From: Stenotrophomonas_A sp002429615
GTDB lineage: Bacteria > Pseudomonadota > Gammaproteobacteria > Xanthomonadales > Xanthomonadaceae
Assembly (NCBI GenBank): GCA_031987425.1
Contig: DALZZL010000017.1
Location: 1 to 43,219 of the forward strand
Length of the DNA stretch: 43,219 bases
Direction: 5' to 3'
Positions 33,750-42,225 of this stretch are shown piece by piece. The position numbers and the translations under genes were made by a program. Below the pieces are notes generated by a model. The model did no database searches, was not told where the DNA came from, and saw only the letters and a program-made list of their open reading frames with translations. Each line of letters begins with the position of its first letter. The first letter of the stretch is position 1.

Positions 33750-35363
33750 TCAGGCCGGCAATATCGTATGCGGACCGGGCAGGGTGATGCGGAAGCACGC
33801 GCCGCCGGCCGGGACGGCCACGTATTCCAGGCGGGCCTGGTTGGCGCGGCAAAGCTCACGGGCAATGTACAGGCCCAGGCCGGTGCCGTGCTCGGAGGTG
33901 GTGAAGAACGGCCGGAACAACTGCGCGGCCACCGCCTCGGGAATGCCCGGGCCACGGTCCATCACGTCGATCACCGCGGTCCGTTCCTGCGCCGCCACGC
34001 GCAGGCGTACCCGTGCCGGCTCGTCCATCGTGCGCCCGTACTTCAGTGCGTTGTGGACCAGCGCGGTGAGAATCTGGTGCAGGTGCTTGGGGTCGACCAG
34101 CGCCTGCACCGAGGTCTGCCCGATCACCGCTTCCAGGCTGTCGTTCTCCACCGACAGCGTCTGCTTGTACTCCAGCACGAAGCGGCGCACGAAGGCGGCC
34201 AGGTCCAGGTTTTCCGGGTTGGCGCGTTCACGCCGGGCCAGCCCGAGCACGCTTTCGACGATGCCGTTGGTGCGCTGGCACTGCTGATGGATGATCTGCA
34301 GCAGGCGGCGGTCGGCCTCGCCGATCGCCGGTGATTCCTCCAGCAGCTGCGCGGCATAGTTGATCGCCGCCAGCGGATTGCGGATCTCATGCGCCAGGCT
34401 GGCCGAGAACCGCCCCAGCGCGGACAGGGTGAGTGACTCGGCGCGGCGCGAGACCACGGTGGCGTCGTCGAGGAACACCAGGGTCATGTCGCTGTCGGCG
34501 AGCAGCCGGGCGAAGCGCGGCTGCACTTCGGGCTGGTCGGGCGACAGCTGCAGCGGGGCGTCGTCCTGCTGCCAGCCATTGCGCCAGCGCTGCAGCCGGC
34601 GGGCCAGCTCCGGGGCGGCGCTGGACAGCTCCAGCAGGCCGCTGACGGTGTTGCCCTCGGCGTCGCCGATGAGGGTCGTGGCCGCCTCGTTGGCCAGGGT
34701 GATGCGGTTGCCCGCATCGACCACCAGCACGCCGGTGCGCATGCGCCGGATGATCAGCTCATTGACCTCGAACAGGTTGGCCACCTCGGCGCCGCGGCGG
34801 TCGGCCAGCTGCTGGTTGCTGCGCGCGCGCTGGCCGATCTGGTAGCAGATGTAGGCCACCGCCAGGTAGCTGGCCGCGAACATCGCCAGCTCGGCCAGGG
34901 TCCGGCTGCTGGGATCGCCATCGAGCACGCTCCACAGGTACTCCAGCACGGTGGCGGTGCAGGCGATCAGCGCCACGCCCATCGCCATGCGCAGCGGCAG
35001 CAGCATGCCCGCGGCGGCGATGTTGAACAGCAGCATCATCGAGATGCCGGCGCTGGCCGTGGGTAGCGCATGGGTCATCAGCGCGGCGGCGACGATGTCC
35101 ACCGTCACCGAGCAGAACACGATGGTGTTGAGCCAGTGCTCCTTGCGCCCCCAGACCAGCAGCGCCACCGCCAGCACCAGATAGGCCACCGCCATCGCCT
35201 GCGCCAGGTGCGGCAGGCGCGGCTCGCCGACCAGCGCCGAGAACGGGCTGTACACCAGCGCGGCGATCAGGCCGGCGACCAGGACCCGGTACAGGGCGAA
35301 GAAGTACAGCTCGCGCCGCGGTACGGATTCGATGCGGTCGATGAGCGATGCGCTGGGTGACAA
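33750..35363 (-). CDS. pilS: sensor histidine kinase PilS
   Basis: Inner-membrane kinase that phosphorylates PilR and, in Pseudomonas, senses pilin levels in the membrane. 537 residues from a TTG start at 35363, chosen because GGGGAG lies 6 nt upstream and no suitable ATG precedes the first helix. The N-terminus has about six membrane helices (FFALYRVLVAGLIAALVY onward). A PAS-like domain follows (NELIIRRMRTGVLVVDAGNRITLANEAA), then the HisKA box SLAHEIRNPLAAI with His325. The ATPase domain has LVHNALKYG, DRGPGIP and GTGLGLYIA. It diverges from sucC, with a 239-nt shared upstream region. Confidence 0.95.
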   Translation of the reverse strand: MSPSASLIDRIESVPRRELYFFALYRVLVAGLIAALVYSPFSALVGEPRLPHLAQAMAVAYLVLAVALLVWGRKEHWLNTIVFCSVTVDIVAAALMTHALPTASAGISMMLLFNIAAAGMLLPLRMAMGVALIACTATVLEYLWSVLDGDPSSRTLAELAMFAASYLAVAYICYQIGQRARSNQQLADRRGAEVANLFEVNELIIRRMRTGVLVVDAGNRITLANEAATTLIGDAEGNTVSGLLELSSAAPELARRLQRWRNGWQQDDAPLQLSPDQPEVQPRFARLLADSDMTLVFLDDATVVSRRAESLTLSALGRFSASLAHEIRNPLAAINYAAQLLEESPAIGEADRRLLQIIHQQCQRTNGIVESVLGLARRERANPENLDLAAFVRRFVLEYKQTLSVENDSLEAVIGQTSVQALVDPKHLHQILTALVHNALKYGRTMDEPARVRLRVAAQERTAVIDVMDRGPGIPEAVAAQLFRPFFTTSEHGTGLGLYIARELCRANQARLEYVAVPAGGACFRITLPGPHTILPA

Positions 35364-35487
35364 GCCGAACTCCCCTTCGGATTGGTCAGGCCGCGAGTAT
35401 AGGCCGCGCTGCGGGCCGCACGGCCGGGGGCGGGCCTTCACGCCGCTGGGGCCCGGCGGCGGATCGGCACGATAGTCGCCATCGATT

Positions 35488-35516
35488 TTGCGCCACGGGT
35501 CGCGGTGGGCGACAAT
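35488..35516 (+). promoter_or_regulatory. candidate sigma-70 promoter of sucC-sucD
   Basis: TTGCGC (35488-35493), 17-nt spacer, GACAAT (35511-35516) in the pilS-sucC intergenic region, about 87 nt upstream of the sucC ATG. Moderate match; no stronger pair was seen nearby. Confidence 0.35.
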
Positions 35517-35602
35517 AGGCGGCCCGCTTGTGTGCCCTGGCCGTGTTTTCCGGCCGCCGGCGCACGCTCCCGGCGGTCGAATTCCTTTTCCCACGGTGAC
35601 GC

Positions 35603-36772
35603 ATGAATTTCCACGAATACCAGGCAAAACAACTGCTTGCCGAGTACGGCATCCCGGTTCCGGCCGGCAAGGTCGCTGCCACGGCCGATGAAGCGGTCGA
35701 AGTGGCCAAGTCCCTCGGCAACGGCCCCTGGATGGTCAAGGCGCAGATCCATGCGGGCGGCCGCGGCAAGGCCGGCGGCGTCAAGTTCTGCAAGACCGTC
35801 GATGACGTGAAGGCCGCTGCCGGCAAGATGCTCGGCACCAAGATGGCCACCTACCAGACCGCCGGCGTCGAGCTGCCGATCAACCTGGTGCTGGTGACCA
35901 CCGCCGGCGAGATCGTCAAGGAGCTGTACCTGTCGGTGCTGGTGGATCGTGGCACCAAGACCATCAGCTACATCGCCTCGTCCGAGGGCGGCATGGAGAT
36001 CGAGCAGGTCGCCGCCGAAACCCCGGACAAGATCCACACCCTCAATGTCGACTTCGTCGAGGGCGTGCAGGGTTACCACGGCCGTGACATCGGCTTCAAG
36101 ATGGGCCTGACCGCCAAGCAGGCCGGCCAGTTCGCCAACATCATGGTGAACCTGTACCGCATCTTCAACGAAAAGGACCTGGCCCTGGTTGAGATCAACC
36201 CGCTGGCGATCCTGGACGACGGCAACCTGTACGCGCTGGACGGCAAGTTCAACAGCGACGACAACGCCAACTTCCGTCACAAGGAACTGGTCGCGATGCG
36301 CGACAAGTCCCAGGAAGACGAGACCGAAGTCACCGCTTCGGAGCTGGACATCAACTACGTCACCATGGACGGCAACATCGGCTGCATGGTGAACGGCGCC
36401 GGCCTGGCCATGGCCACCATGGACGTCATCAAGCTCAACGGCGGCGAGCCGGCGAACTTCCTGGACGTGGGCGGCGGCGCGAACAAGCAGCGCGTGATCG
36501 AGGCGTTCAAGCTGATCCTGTCCTCGGACAAGGTCGAAGGCATCTTCGTCAACATCTTCGGCGGCATCGTCCGCTGCGACATGATCGCCGAGGGCATCAT
36601 CGCCGCGGTCAAGGAAGTGGGCGTCAAGGTTCCGGTCGTGGTGCGCCTGGAAGGCACCAACGTGGAAGAAGGCAAGCAGCTGCTGCGTGACAGCGGCATG
36701 GCCATCATCCCGGCTGACAACATCAACGACGGCGCCAAGAAAGTCGTTGAAGCCGTCAAGAACGCCGCCTGA
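35603..36772 (+). CDS. sucC: succinyl-CoA ligase (ADP-forming) beta subunit
   Basis: TCA cycle: interconverts succinyl-CoA and succinate with substrate-level formation of ATP or GTP. 389 residues, as in E. coli (388). N-terminal ATP-grasp domain: MNFHEYQAKQLLAEYGIPVP, MVKAQIHAGGRGKAGGVK and LALVEINPLAI (metal-binding Glu and Asn), then DGNIGCMVNGAGLAMATMD. The C-terminal ligase domain has FLDVGGGANKQRV and NIFGGIVRCDMIAEGI (phosphate loop). 21 nt before sucD. sucC-sucD next to pilS is a gene order I know from xanthomonads. Confidence 0.98.
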   Translation: MNFHEYQAKQLLAEYGIPVPAGKVAATADEAVEVAKSLGNGPWMVKAQIHAGGRGKAGGVKFCKTVDDVKAAAGKMLGTKMATYQTAGVELPINLVLVTTAGEIVKELYLSVLVDRGTKTISYIASSEGGMEIEQVAAETPDKIHTLNVDFVEGVQGYHGRDIGFKMGLTAKQAGQFANIMVNLYRIFNEKDLALVEINPLAILDDGNLYALDGKFNSDDNANFRHKELVAMRDKSQEDETEVTASELDINYVTMDGNIGCMVNGAGLAMATMDVIKLNGGEPANFLDVGGGANKQRVIEAFKLILSSDKVEGIFVNIFGGIVRCDMIAEGIIAAVKEVGVKVPVVVRLEGTNVEEGKQLLRDSGMAIIPADNINDGAKKVVEAVKNAA

Positions 36773-36793
36773 TCCGACACCGAAGGAAATCCA

Positions 36794-37672
36794 ATGTCTG
36801 TTTTGATCAATAAGAACACCAAGGTGATCGTGCAGGGCTTCACCGGCCAGCAGGGCACCTTCCACGCCACCCAGATGATCGAGTACGGCACCCAGGTCGT
36901 CGGCGGCGTCACCCCGGGCAAGGGCGGCACCACCCACATCGACCTGCCGGTGTTCAACACCGTCGCCGACGCCGTGCAGAGCACCGGCGCCGACGCCTCG
37001 GTCATCTACGTCCCGCCGCCGTTCGCGGCCGACGCGATCCTGGAAGCGGCCGCGGCCGGCATCAAGGTCATCGTCTGCATCACCGAGGGCATCCCGGTGC
37101 TGGACATGCTGCGCGTGAAGAACGTGCTGACCCGTTCGCATCCGGACACCGTGCTGATCGGGCCGAACTGCCCCGGCGTGATCACCCCGGGCGAGTGCAA
37201 GATCGGCATCATGCCGGGCCACATCCACATGCCGGGCAAGATCGGCATCGTGTCGCGTTCGGGCACGCTGACCTATGAAGCGGTCAAGCAGACCACCGAA
37301 GTGGGCCTGGGCCAGTCGACCTGCATCGGCATCGGCGGCGACCCGATCAACGGCCTGAACTTCGTCGACTGCCTCAAGCTGTTCAACGAAGACCCGCAGA
37401 CCGAAGGCATCATCATGGTTGGCGAAATCGGCGGCGACGCCGAGGAAGCCGGTGCCGAGTACATCGCCAAGCACGTGAAGAAGCCGGTCGTCGGCTTCAT
37501 CGCCGGCGCCTCGGCCCCGGCCGGCAAGCGCATGGGCCACGCCGGTGCGATCGCCTCGGGCGGCAAGGGCACCGCGGAAGGCAAGTTCGCCGCGATGGAA
37601 GCCGCTGGCGTCACCACCGTCCGTTCGCCGGGCGACCTGGGTGCCGCGATTGCCGCGCGCCTGAAGAAGTAA
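36794..37672 (+). CDS. sucD: succinyl-CoA ligase (ADP-forming) alpha subunit
   Basis: Alpha subunit that binds CoA and carries the phospho-histidine intermediate. 292 residues from ATG 36794 with GAAGGAA upstream. The CoA-binding Rossmann domain begins VIVQGFTGQQGTFHATQMIEYG; VGGVTPGKGGTTH and IGPNCPGVITPGECKIGIMPG follow. The catalytic His249 is in MGHAGAIASGGKGTA (E. coli His246). Terminated by a strong hairpin 24 nt after the stop. Confidence 0.98.
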   Translation: MSVLINKNTKVIVQGFTGQQGTFHATQMIEYGTQVVGGVTPGKGGTTHIDLPVFNTVADAVQSTGADASVIYVPPPFAADAILEAAAAGIKVIVCITEGIPVLDMLRVKNVLTRSHPDTVLIGPNCPGVITPGECKIGIMPGHIHMPGKIGIVSRSGTLTYEAVKQTTEVGLGQSTCIGIGGDPINGLNFVDCLKLFNEDPQTEGIIMVGEIGGDAEEAGAEYIAKHVKKPVVGFIAGASAPAGKRMGHAGAIASGGKGTAEGKFAAMEAAGVTTVRSPGDLGAAIAARLKK

Positions 37673-37696
37673 TCCCGCGCTACCCGCGCAGGAGAG

Positions 37697-37726
37697 AAAG
37701 GCCGCCTTCGGGCGGCCTTTTTTTTT
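37697..37726 (+). terminator. intrinsic terminator of sucC-sucD
   Basis: 10-bp stem AAAGGCCGCC (37697-37706), loop TTCG, GGCGGCCTTT (37711-37720), then continuing T to 37726. The stem is identical to that of the pilB/pilR terminator. Confidence 0.95.
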
Positions 37727-37849
37727 GGGGCGAATCGGGTGTCTTTTTGTTTGGAATTTTCGTATCCAACAGCCGGTTCTGCTGCTTCTGCCTTGTACTG
37801 CTTTGGGTGAGGAATAGCGTCTGCCCCATGTTCCTTTCGGAGTAGATCG

Positions 37850-38746
37850 ATGAAAGCCACATCGTTCGTTGGCCTGTGCGTACTGTGCGGCGTGCTCGGG
37901 TGGTGGCTTTGGGGGGAGCGGCTGGCAACCGCGCCATTACCCGTCGACGCGGCATCCCCCCTTCGTGATGCGGTCAACGAGGTGGAGCAGGGTGCGGCTG
38001 CACCTTCCTCGCCTCGCATACGCCCGACCCAAGGGAGTTCTCTGGTCATGTTCGACCTGGTCGACGCGCAGTCCGTTCCAGACGGCGCGGTGTCGGAAAT
38101 CGTGGCCAGGTTGCTCCCTGCAGCGCAATCCGGCGACATCGAAGCGATGCGTCAACTCTATCTTTCGCTTCAACGCTGCAGAACATGGCCGGCGTCTCTG
38201 GCTGCCGAGCCGCTTGTCGTCGATCCGCAGTACTTGGCGCGTAGCGGATTGACCGAGATTGAAGTGCGCGAATCGAGAGTCCGGTCGCAGCGCGAGGCTG
38301 AGCTGCAGAAGGCAACGGATTGCAAAGATGTCACGTCTGCACAAGTTCAGACTGCCGGCAGCTGGCTACGCCGTGCCGCAGAAGCCGGGGATCCCTATGC
38401 ACGGCTCGCTTACGTAGATGCGGTCGACGAGATCGTCGGAGATCAGCGGCAGATGCTGGCGCATCCGGAGGCCGTCGCGCAGTTTCGCAACGATGCCATC
38501 GGCTACCTGCAGGACCTCGCTCAGCGTGGCATGCCCGAAGCGATGCTGCGTCTGTCATCGGCTTACGCGTCGGGTGTGCTCGCTGATCGAAACCTGACGC
38601 TGGCTTACGGCTACGGCAAGGCGGCCGAGCAGTTGATGGGAGGGCCGGAGCCCGCTTTTCTCGATACCTACCGGCAAGGCCTTTCGGCCGACGAACTTCG
38701 CAATGCCCAGGCATTGTCGCGGTCGCTGGTGATGGCGTTGCGTTGA
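37850..38746 (+). CDS. membrane-anchored or exported protein with Sel1-like helical repeats, unknown function
   Basis: 298 residues from ATG 37850 (CGGAG about 9 nt upstream). The N-terminus MKATSFVGLCVLCGVLGWWLWGE is a signal anchor or signal peptide. A disordered Pro/Ala/Ser linker follows, then an alpha-helical domain. Segments such as LLPAAQSGDIEAMRQLYLSL, WLRRAAEAGDPYARLAYVDA and YLQDLAQRGMPEAMLRLSSAY match the Sel1-like/TPR pattern (A-x-x-G-x-x-x-A). The latter part is LAYGYGKAAEQLMGG. Two cysteines (QRC, TDC) lie in the domain. Not recognised as a named protein. It is translationally linked to the next gene, whose start lies 11 nt after this stop. Codon use looks less G/C-biased than in sucCD, hinting at accessory origin. 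Confidence 0.75.
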   Translation: MKATSFVGLCVLCGVLGWWLWGERLATAPLPVDAASPLRDAVNEVEQGAAAPSSPRIRPTQGSSLVMFDLVDAQSVPDGAVSEIVARLLPAAQSGDIEAMRQLYLSLQRCRTWPASLAAEPLVVDPQYLARSGLTEIEVRESRVRSQREAELQKATDCKDVTSAQVQTAGSWLRRAAEAGDPYARLAYVDAVDEIVGDQRQMLAHPEAVAQFRNDAIGYLQDLAQRGMPEAMLRLSSAYASGVLADRNLTLAYGYGKAAEQLMGGPEPAFLDTYRQGLSADELRNAQALSRSLVMALR

Positions 38747-38757
38747 GGGCCGACCAC

Positions 38758-39207
38758 ATGCGCATTCTTCTGCTGCTCACGGTATGGCTCTCAATGCTGC
38801 TCATGGAGGGCGTCCATGCCCAGACCCGGCCGGGAACCCGCCAGATCGGGGTGTTCAACTGCTTCTATTGCCAACTGGCAATGCCGCAGATCGACGTAGG
38901 CGGGCTCGCCGAAATAGAGAGGATTCGGCAGGACTTCGATCGCCGGCAGTACGCTCCAGCCCTGCGCATCCAGCCCGGAGACACGATCACCCTGTGTTCG
39001 GCTTCCGCCTGTGTCGACTATGTCGTAACGGTTGATGGCGATCGGTATAAGGGCGTGCGCCGCCAGCAGCAGACGCCCCCTCCTCGTAGTGGAGGGGGAG
39101 GTGGCGGCGGAGGCGGCGGCTCGGGCGGGAGAGGGCGAGGCATCAATCCACCTGGCGGTTGCGTGGGCAAATGCAGCGGCAGGGTCACCGTGGGCAACCC
39201 GAGGTGA
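38758..39207 (+). CDS. secreted cysteine-pair protein with Gly-rich linker, unknown function
   Basis: 149 residues from ATG 38758 with GAGGG 8 nt upstream; an in-frame TTG at 38743 overlapping the previous stop is less likely. Signal peptide residues 1-about 21 (ending GVHAQ). The mature domain has three cysteine pairs: NCFYCQ, LCSASAC and, at the end, GGCVGKCSG. Between the last two lies a low-complexity linker of ten glycines followed by SGGRGRG. A motif RIQPGDTITLCSASACVDYVV looks like a small beta fold. CxxC-type pairs in an exported protein suggest disulfides or metal binding. No family recognised. Forms a two-gene unit with the Sel1-like gene, inserted between sucD and nadE. Confidence 0.72.
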   Translation: MRILLLLTVWLSMLLMEGVHAQTRPGTRQIGVFNCFYCQLAMPQIDVGGLAEIERIRQDFDRRQYAPALRIQPGDTITLCSASACVDYVVTVDGDRYKGVRRQQQTPPPRSGGGGGGGGGGSGGRGRGINPPGGCVGKCSGRVTVGNPR

Positions 39208-39362
39208 TCGGCTGGCGGGCGTAGGGCGCTGGTCTGAGTCGCCTTCTGGAATAATGGTCCGGACGAACCGGGCGCCATCATCGGGGTGTGATGCTTCGAA
39301 AGGCGCCGGCTCGTGCTGCGCCGGGATGATTCCGGCGACCCGGTGGATTCCAAGAGGCTCTC

Positions 39363-41000
39363 ATGTCCGCATCCCTCCGCATTGCCATGGCCCAGTTCGA
39401 CTTCCCGGTCGGCGCCGTGGCCGGCAACACCTCGCGCATCATCGAATTCATCGCCCAGGCGCGCGACGAATTCGGCGCCGATATCGTGCTGTTCCCCGAA
39501 CTCGCCGTCAGTGGCTATCCGCCGGAGGACCTGCTGCTGCGCCCCGGCTTCCTCGCCGACTGCGAGCAGGCGGTGCAGCGCATCGCCCAGGCCGCGCAGG
39601 GCATCGTCGCGGTGGTCGGCTGGCCGCAGAGCGCTGGCAGCGTGGTCTACAACGCCGCCTCGGTGCTGCGCGATGGCGGGGTCGTGCATACCTACCGCAA
39701 GCGCGAACTGCCGAACTACGCGGTGTTCGATGAGCGCCGTTACTTCGATGTCGATCCGGACGGCGGCAACTGCGTATTCGAGGTCAAGGGCGTGCAGGTC
39801 GGCCTGGTGATCTGCGAGGACCTGTGGTTCCCCGAGCCGCTGCGCGGCACGGTGGACGCCGGTGCCGAGCTGGTGCTGGTACCCAATGCCTCGCCATTCG
39901 AGCGCGGCAAGCACGCGCAGCGCGACGCGCTGCTGGCCGAGCGCACCCGCGAGAGCGGCGCGGCGATCGCCTATCTCAACGTCGTCGGCGGGCAGGATGC
40001 GCTGGTATTCGATGGTGCCTCGGTGGTTGCCGATGGCGACGGTACCGTGCATCCGGCCGCGGCGGCCTTCACCGACCAGTGGCTGGTGGTCGAGTACGCC
40101 AGCCCCGAGCGGCGCTTCCTGCCGGTGGTGTGGATGGACGACGGCGACGAGAGCATGGACGCGCTGGCCTGGCGCGCGGTGGTGCGCGGCGTGCGCGACT
40201 ACTGCGGCAAGAACGGCTTCCGCAAGGTGTGGCTGGGCCTGTCCGGTGGCATCGACTCGGCGCTGGTGCTGGCCTTGGCGGTCGATGCGCTGGGCGCGGA
40301 GAACGTCACCGCGGTGCGCCTGCCGTCGCGCTACACCGCCGGGTTGTCGAACGACCTGGCCGCCGAGCAGTGCGCCACGCTGGGTGTGAAGCTGGAGGCG
40401 GTGGAGATCGAGCCGGCGTTCCAGGGCCTGCTCAAGGCATTGGGCGCGATGTTCGAAGGCGCCGAGCCGGACATCACCGAAGAGAACCTGCAGTCGCGCA
40501 GCCGCGGCGTCATCCTGATGGCCCTGGCCAACAAGTTCGGCGGCCTGCTGCTGACCACCGGCAACAAGAGCGAATACGCGGTGGGCTACGCCACCATCTA
40601 TGGTGATATGTGCGGTGGCTACGCGCCGCTGAAGGACCTGTACAAGACCGAGGTGTTCGGTCTGGCCAAATGGCGCAACACCGTGGGCGGCGCGCCGGTG
40701 ATCCCGCCGGCGGTGATCGCGCGTCCGCCTTCGGCCGAACTGCGCGCCAACCAGACCGACCAGGATTCGCTGCCCGCCTACGACGTGCTGGACGGCATCC
40801 TGTACCGCTATGTGGACCAGGAACAGTCGCGCGAGGAGATCGTCGCCGCCGGCTATGCCGCCGAGGTGGTCGACAAGGTGCTGCGGCTGGTTCGGATCAG
40901 CGAATGGAAGCGCCACCAGGCCGCGCCGGGGCCGAAGGTGTCGCGCCGGGCGTTCGGTCGCGAGCGGCGGTATCCGATCACTAACGGCTATGCCGGCTAA
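39363..41000 (+). CDS. nadE: glutamine-dependent NAD+ synthetase
   Basis: Last step of NAD synthesis: amidates nicotinic acid adenine dinucleotide using ammonia from glutamine. 545 residues, the two-domain form. N-terminal nitrilase-type glutaminase (1-about 260) has the triad Glu46 (LFPELAVSGYPPED), Lys113 (TYRKRELPNY) and Cys151 (VICEDLWFP). The C-terminal synthetase has the P-loop LGLSGGIDSAL, ENLQSRSRGVILMALAN and TTGNKSEYAVGYATIYGDMCGGYAPLKDLYKTEV. Start ATG 39363 has GAGG 5-6 nt upstream. Its stop codon is embedded in the first hairpin of a palindrome cluster. Confidence 0.98.
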   Translation: MSASLRIAMAQFDFPVGAVAGNTSRIIEFIAQARDEFGADIVLFPELAVSGYPPEDLLLRPGFLADCEQAVQRIAQAAQGIVAVVGWPQSAGSVVYNAASVLRDGGVVHTYRKRELPNYAVFDERRYFDVDPDGGNCVFEVKGVQVGLVICEDLWFPEPLRGTVDAGAELVLVPNASPFERGKHAQRDALLAERTRESGAAIAYLNVVGGQDALVFDGASVVADGDGTVHPAAAAFTDQWLVVEYASPERRFLPVVWMDDGDESMDALAWRAVVRGVRDYCGKNGFRKVWLGLSGGIDSALVLALAVDALGAENVTAVRLPSRYTAGLSNDLAAEQCATLGVKLEAVEIEPAFQGLLKALGAMFEGAEPDITEENLQSRSRGVILMALANKFGGLLLTTGNKSEYAVGYATIYGDMCGGYAPLKDLYKTEVFGLAKWRNTVGGAPVIPPAVIARPPSAELRANQTDQDSLPAYDVLDGILYRYVDQEQSREEIVAAGYAAEVVDKVLRLVRISEWKRHQAAPGPKVSRRAFGRERRYPITNGYAG

Positions 41001-41141
41001 GCCCGCGCAGCGGGCTTAGCCTCCGCGGCCAATCCCGCTGCGCGGGCTTGGCCCCCAAAGTTTGCAAAGCAAACTTCGGGCCCCACTCCTGCCTTGCCTA
41101 TCCCCCGCGCCTTCGGCGCGCCCCCCTTAACAGAAGGGGGG
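40995..41141. repeat. cluster of five palindromes after nadE
   Basis: Successive hairpins: a perfect 12-bp stem at 40995-41021 (contains the nadE stop); GGCCAA/TTGGCC with inner CCCGC/GCGGG at 41027-41053; AAGTTTGC/GCAAACTT at 41058-41076; CGCGCC/GGCGCG at 41106-41120; CCCCCCTT/AAGGGGGG at 41121-41141. The first two share a CCCGC/GCGGG core. No T-run follows the first hairpin, so it is not a classical terminator. It looks like a REP/BIME-type mosaic. Confidence 0.65.
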
Positions 41142-41171
41142 CTCTACCTTCGGGTTGATGAGCTTGCCTTC

Positions 41172-41204
41172 GAAGAAAAAAGAAAGGGCCCTTGCGGGCC
41201 CTTT
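41172..41204 (-). terminator. intrinsic terminator of bamD
   Basis: AAAGGGCCC (41183-41191), loop TTGC, GGGCCCTTT (41196-41204). On the minus strand the stem is followed by the T-rich CTTTTTTC stretch (41172-41182). It begins 24 nt after the bamD stop. Confidence 0.9.
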
Positions 41205-41227
41205 GCTTCGTTCGATCTGGCGATCGA

Positions 41228-42112
41228 TTACTTCTTGTCCATGATCGCGTTGCGCTGGCCAGTGGCGGCGGACTTCTCGCCGGCAAACGGGTTCAGCTTG
41301 CGGATCGCCCACGGATACTTCGGCCACTTGCCCGCCAGCCACGGGTGCTGCGGATCGTTCAGCTCCAGCACGCGGCGGGCGTCATCAGCCAGTGCCTTGT
41401 TGCCCAGCTGGGTGTAAGCCTCGCCCAGCACGGCGACGGCGTCGTACTGGAACGCGCTCTGCGGGTAGGTTTCCAGCAGGTAGTTGGCACGACCCGCGGC
41501 CGAGACCCAGGCGCCACGGCGCATGTAGTACAGCGCGTTGTCCAGCTCATGCTGGGCGAACACGTCACGCAGCACGATCATGCGCGCACGCGCGTCGGCG
41601 GCGTAGCGGCTGTTCGGGTAGCGGTCGGCGACGGTGTTGAAGTCGTTGTAGGCCTGCAGCGGCGTGGACAGGTCGCGGCGGCTCGGGTCCAGCGACCAGA
41701 CGCGGCGCAGGAAGATCGTGTCGCGGTTGGAGTTGGACAGGCCGCGCAGGTAGTACAGGTACGCGATGTTGCGATGCGTCGGGTAGGTGCGGATGAAGCG
41801 GTCGATGCTCGACACCGCGTCATCGTGCTTGCCGGCCTTGTACTGCGCGTAGGCGATCTCGATCATCGCCTGCTCGGTGTACGGGCCATACGGGTACTGC
41901 GCGATCAGGCGCTTGAAGCTGCCCTCCGCGCCGCCCCAGTTGCCCTTCATGGCCAGGCCGTGGGCCTTCTTGTACAGCTGCTCGACGGGGACGCCCTCGT
42001 CGGGATTCTTGTCCTTGGCGCCGCGGTGGCAGCCCGTGGCGAACAGGGCCACGATCAGCAGCAGGGCGAACAGGCGGAAAGTCGCGGACATCGTTGCGGA
42101 GCGTCGGATCAT
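41228..42112 (-). CDS. bamD: outer membrane assembly lipoprotein BamD
   Basis: Essential lipoprotein of the BAM complex that folds beta-barrels into the outer membrane, including the autotransporter esterase of this window. 294 residues from ATG 42112; an in-frame ATG at 42091 gives a shorter signal. Lipobox LFATGC with lipidated Cys28. The mature protein consists of five TPR units (EQLYKKAHGLAMKGNWGGAEGSFKRLIAQYPYGPYTEQAMIEIAYAQY onward). RRDLSTPLQAYNDFNTVADRYPNSRYAADARARM and the C-terminal ETYPQSAFQYDAVAVLGEAY are characteristic. Divergent from rluD, an arrangement conserved in gammaproteobacteria (yfiO-rluD). Confidence 0.97.
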   Translation of the reverse strand: MIRRSATMSATFRLFALLLIVALFATGCHRGAKDKNPDEGVPVEQLYKKAHGLAMKGNWGGAEGSFKRLIAQYPYGPYTEQAMIEIAYAQYKAGKHDDAVSSIDRFIRTYPTHRNIAYLYYLRGLSNSNRDTIFLRRVWSLDPSRRDLSTPLQAYNDFNTVADRYPNSRYAADARARMIVLRDVFAQHELDNALYYMRRGAWVSAAGRANYLLETYPQSAFQYDAVAVLGEAYTQLGNKALADDARRVLELNDPQHPWLAGKWPKYPWAIRKLNPFAGEKSAATGQRNAIMDKK

Positions 42113-42225
42113 GGGTCGGGCGGGACGCAGCTGGAAAACGAAAGGGCGATGATAGCCTAGTGGCCTGTCCAGCGACTGAAATTCGCCGCCGGAAGCCGAT
42201 TCCCCTCCCTTTGCCCTGCCTTCCC

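Noticed and set aside
39090..39142. Glycine-codon repeat as a CRISPR or satellite array
   Set aside because: It is an irregular GGN-type low-complexity coding stretch in frame with the secreted protein, with no spacer structure.
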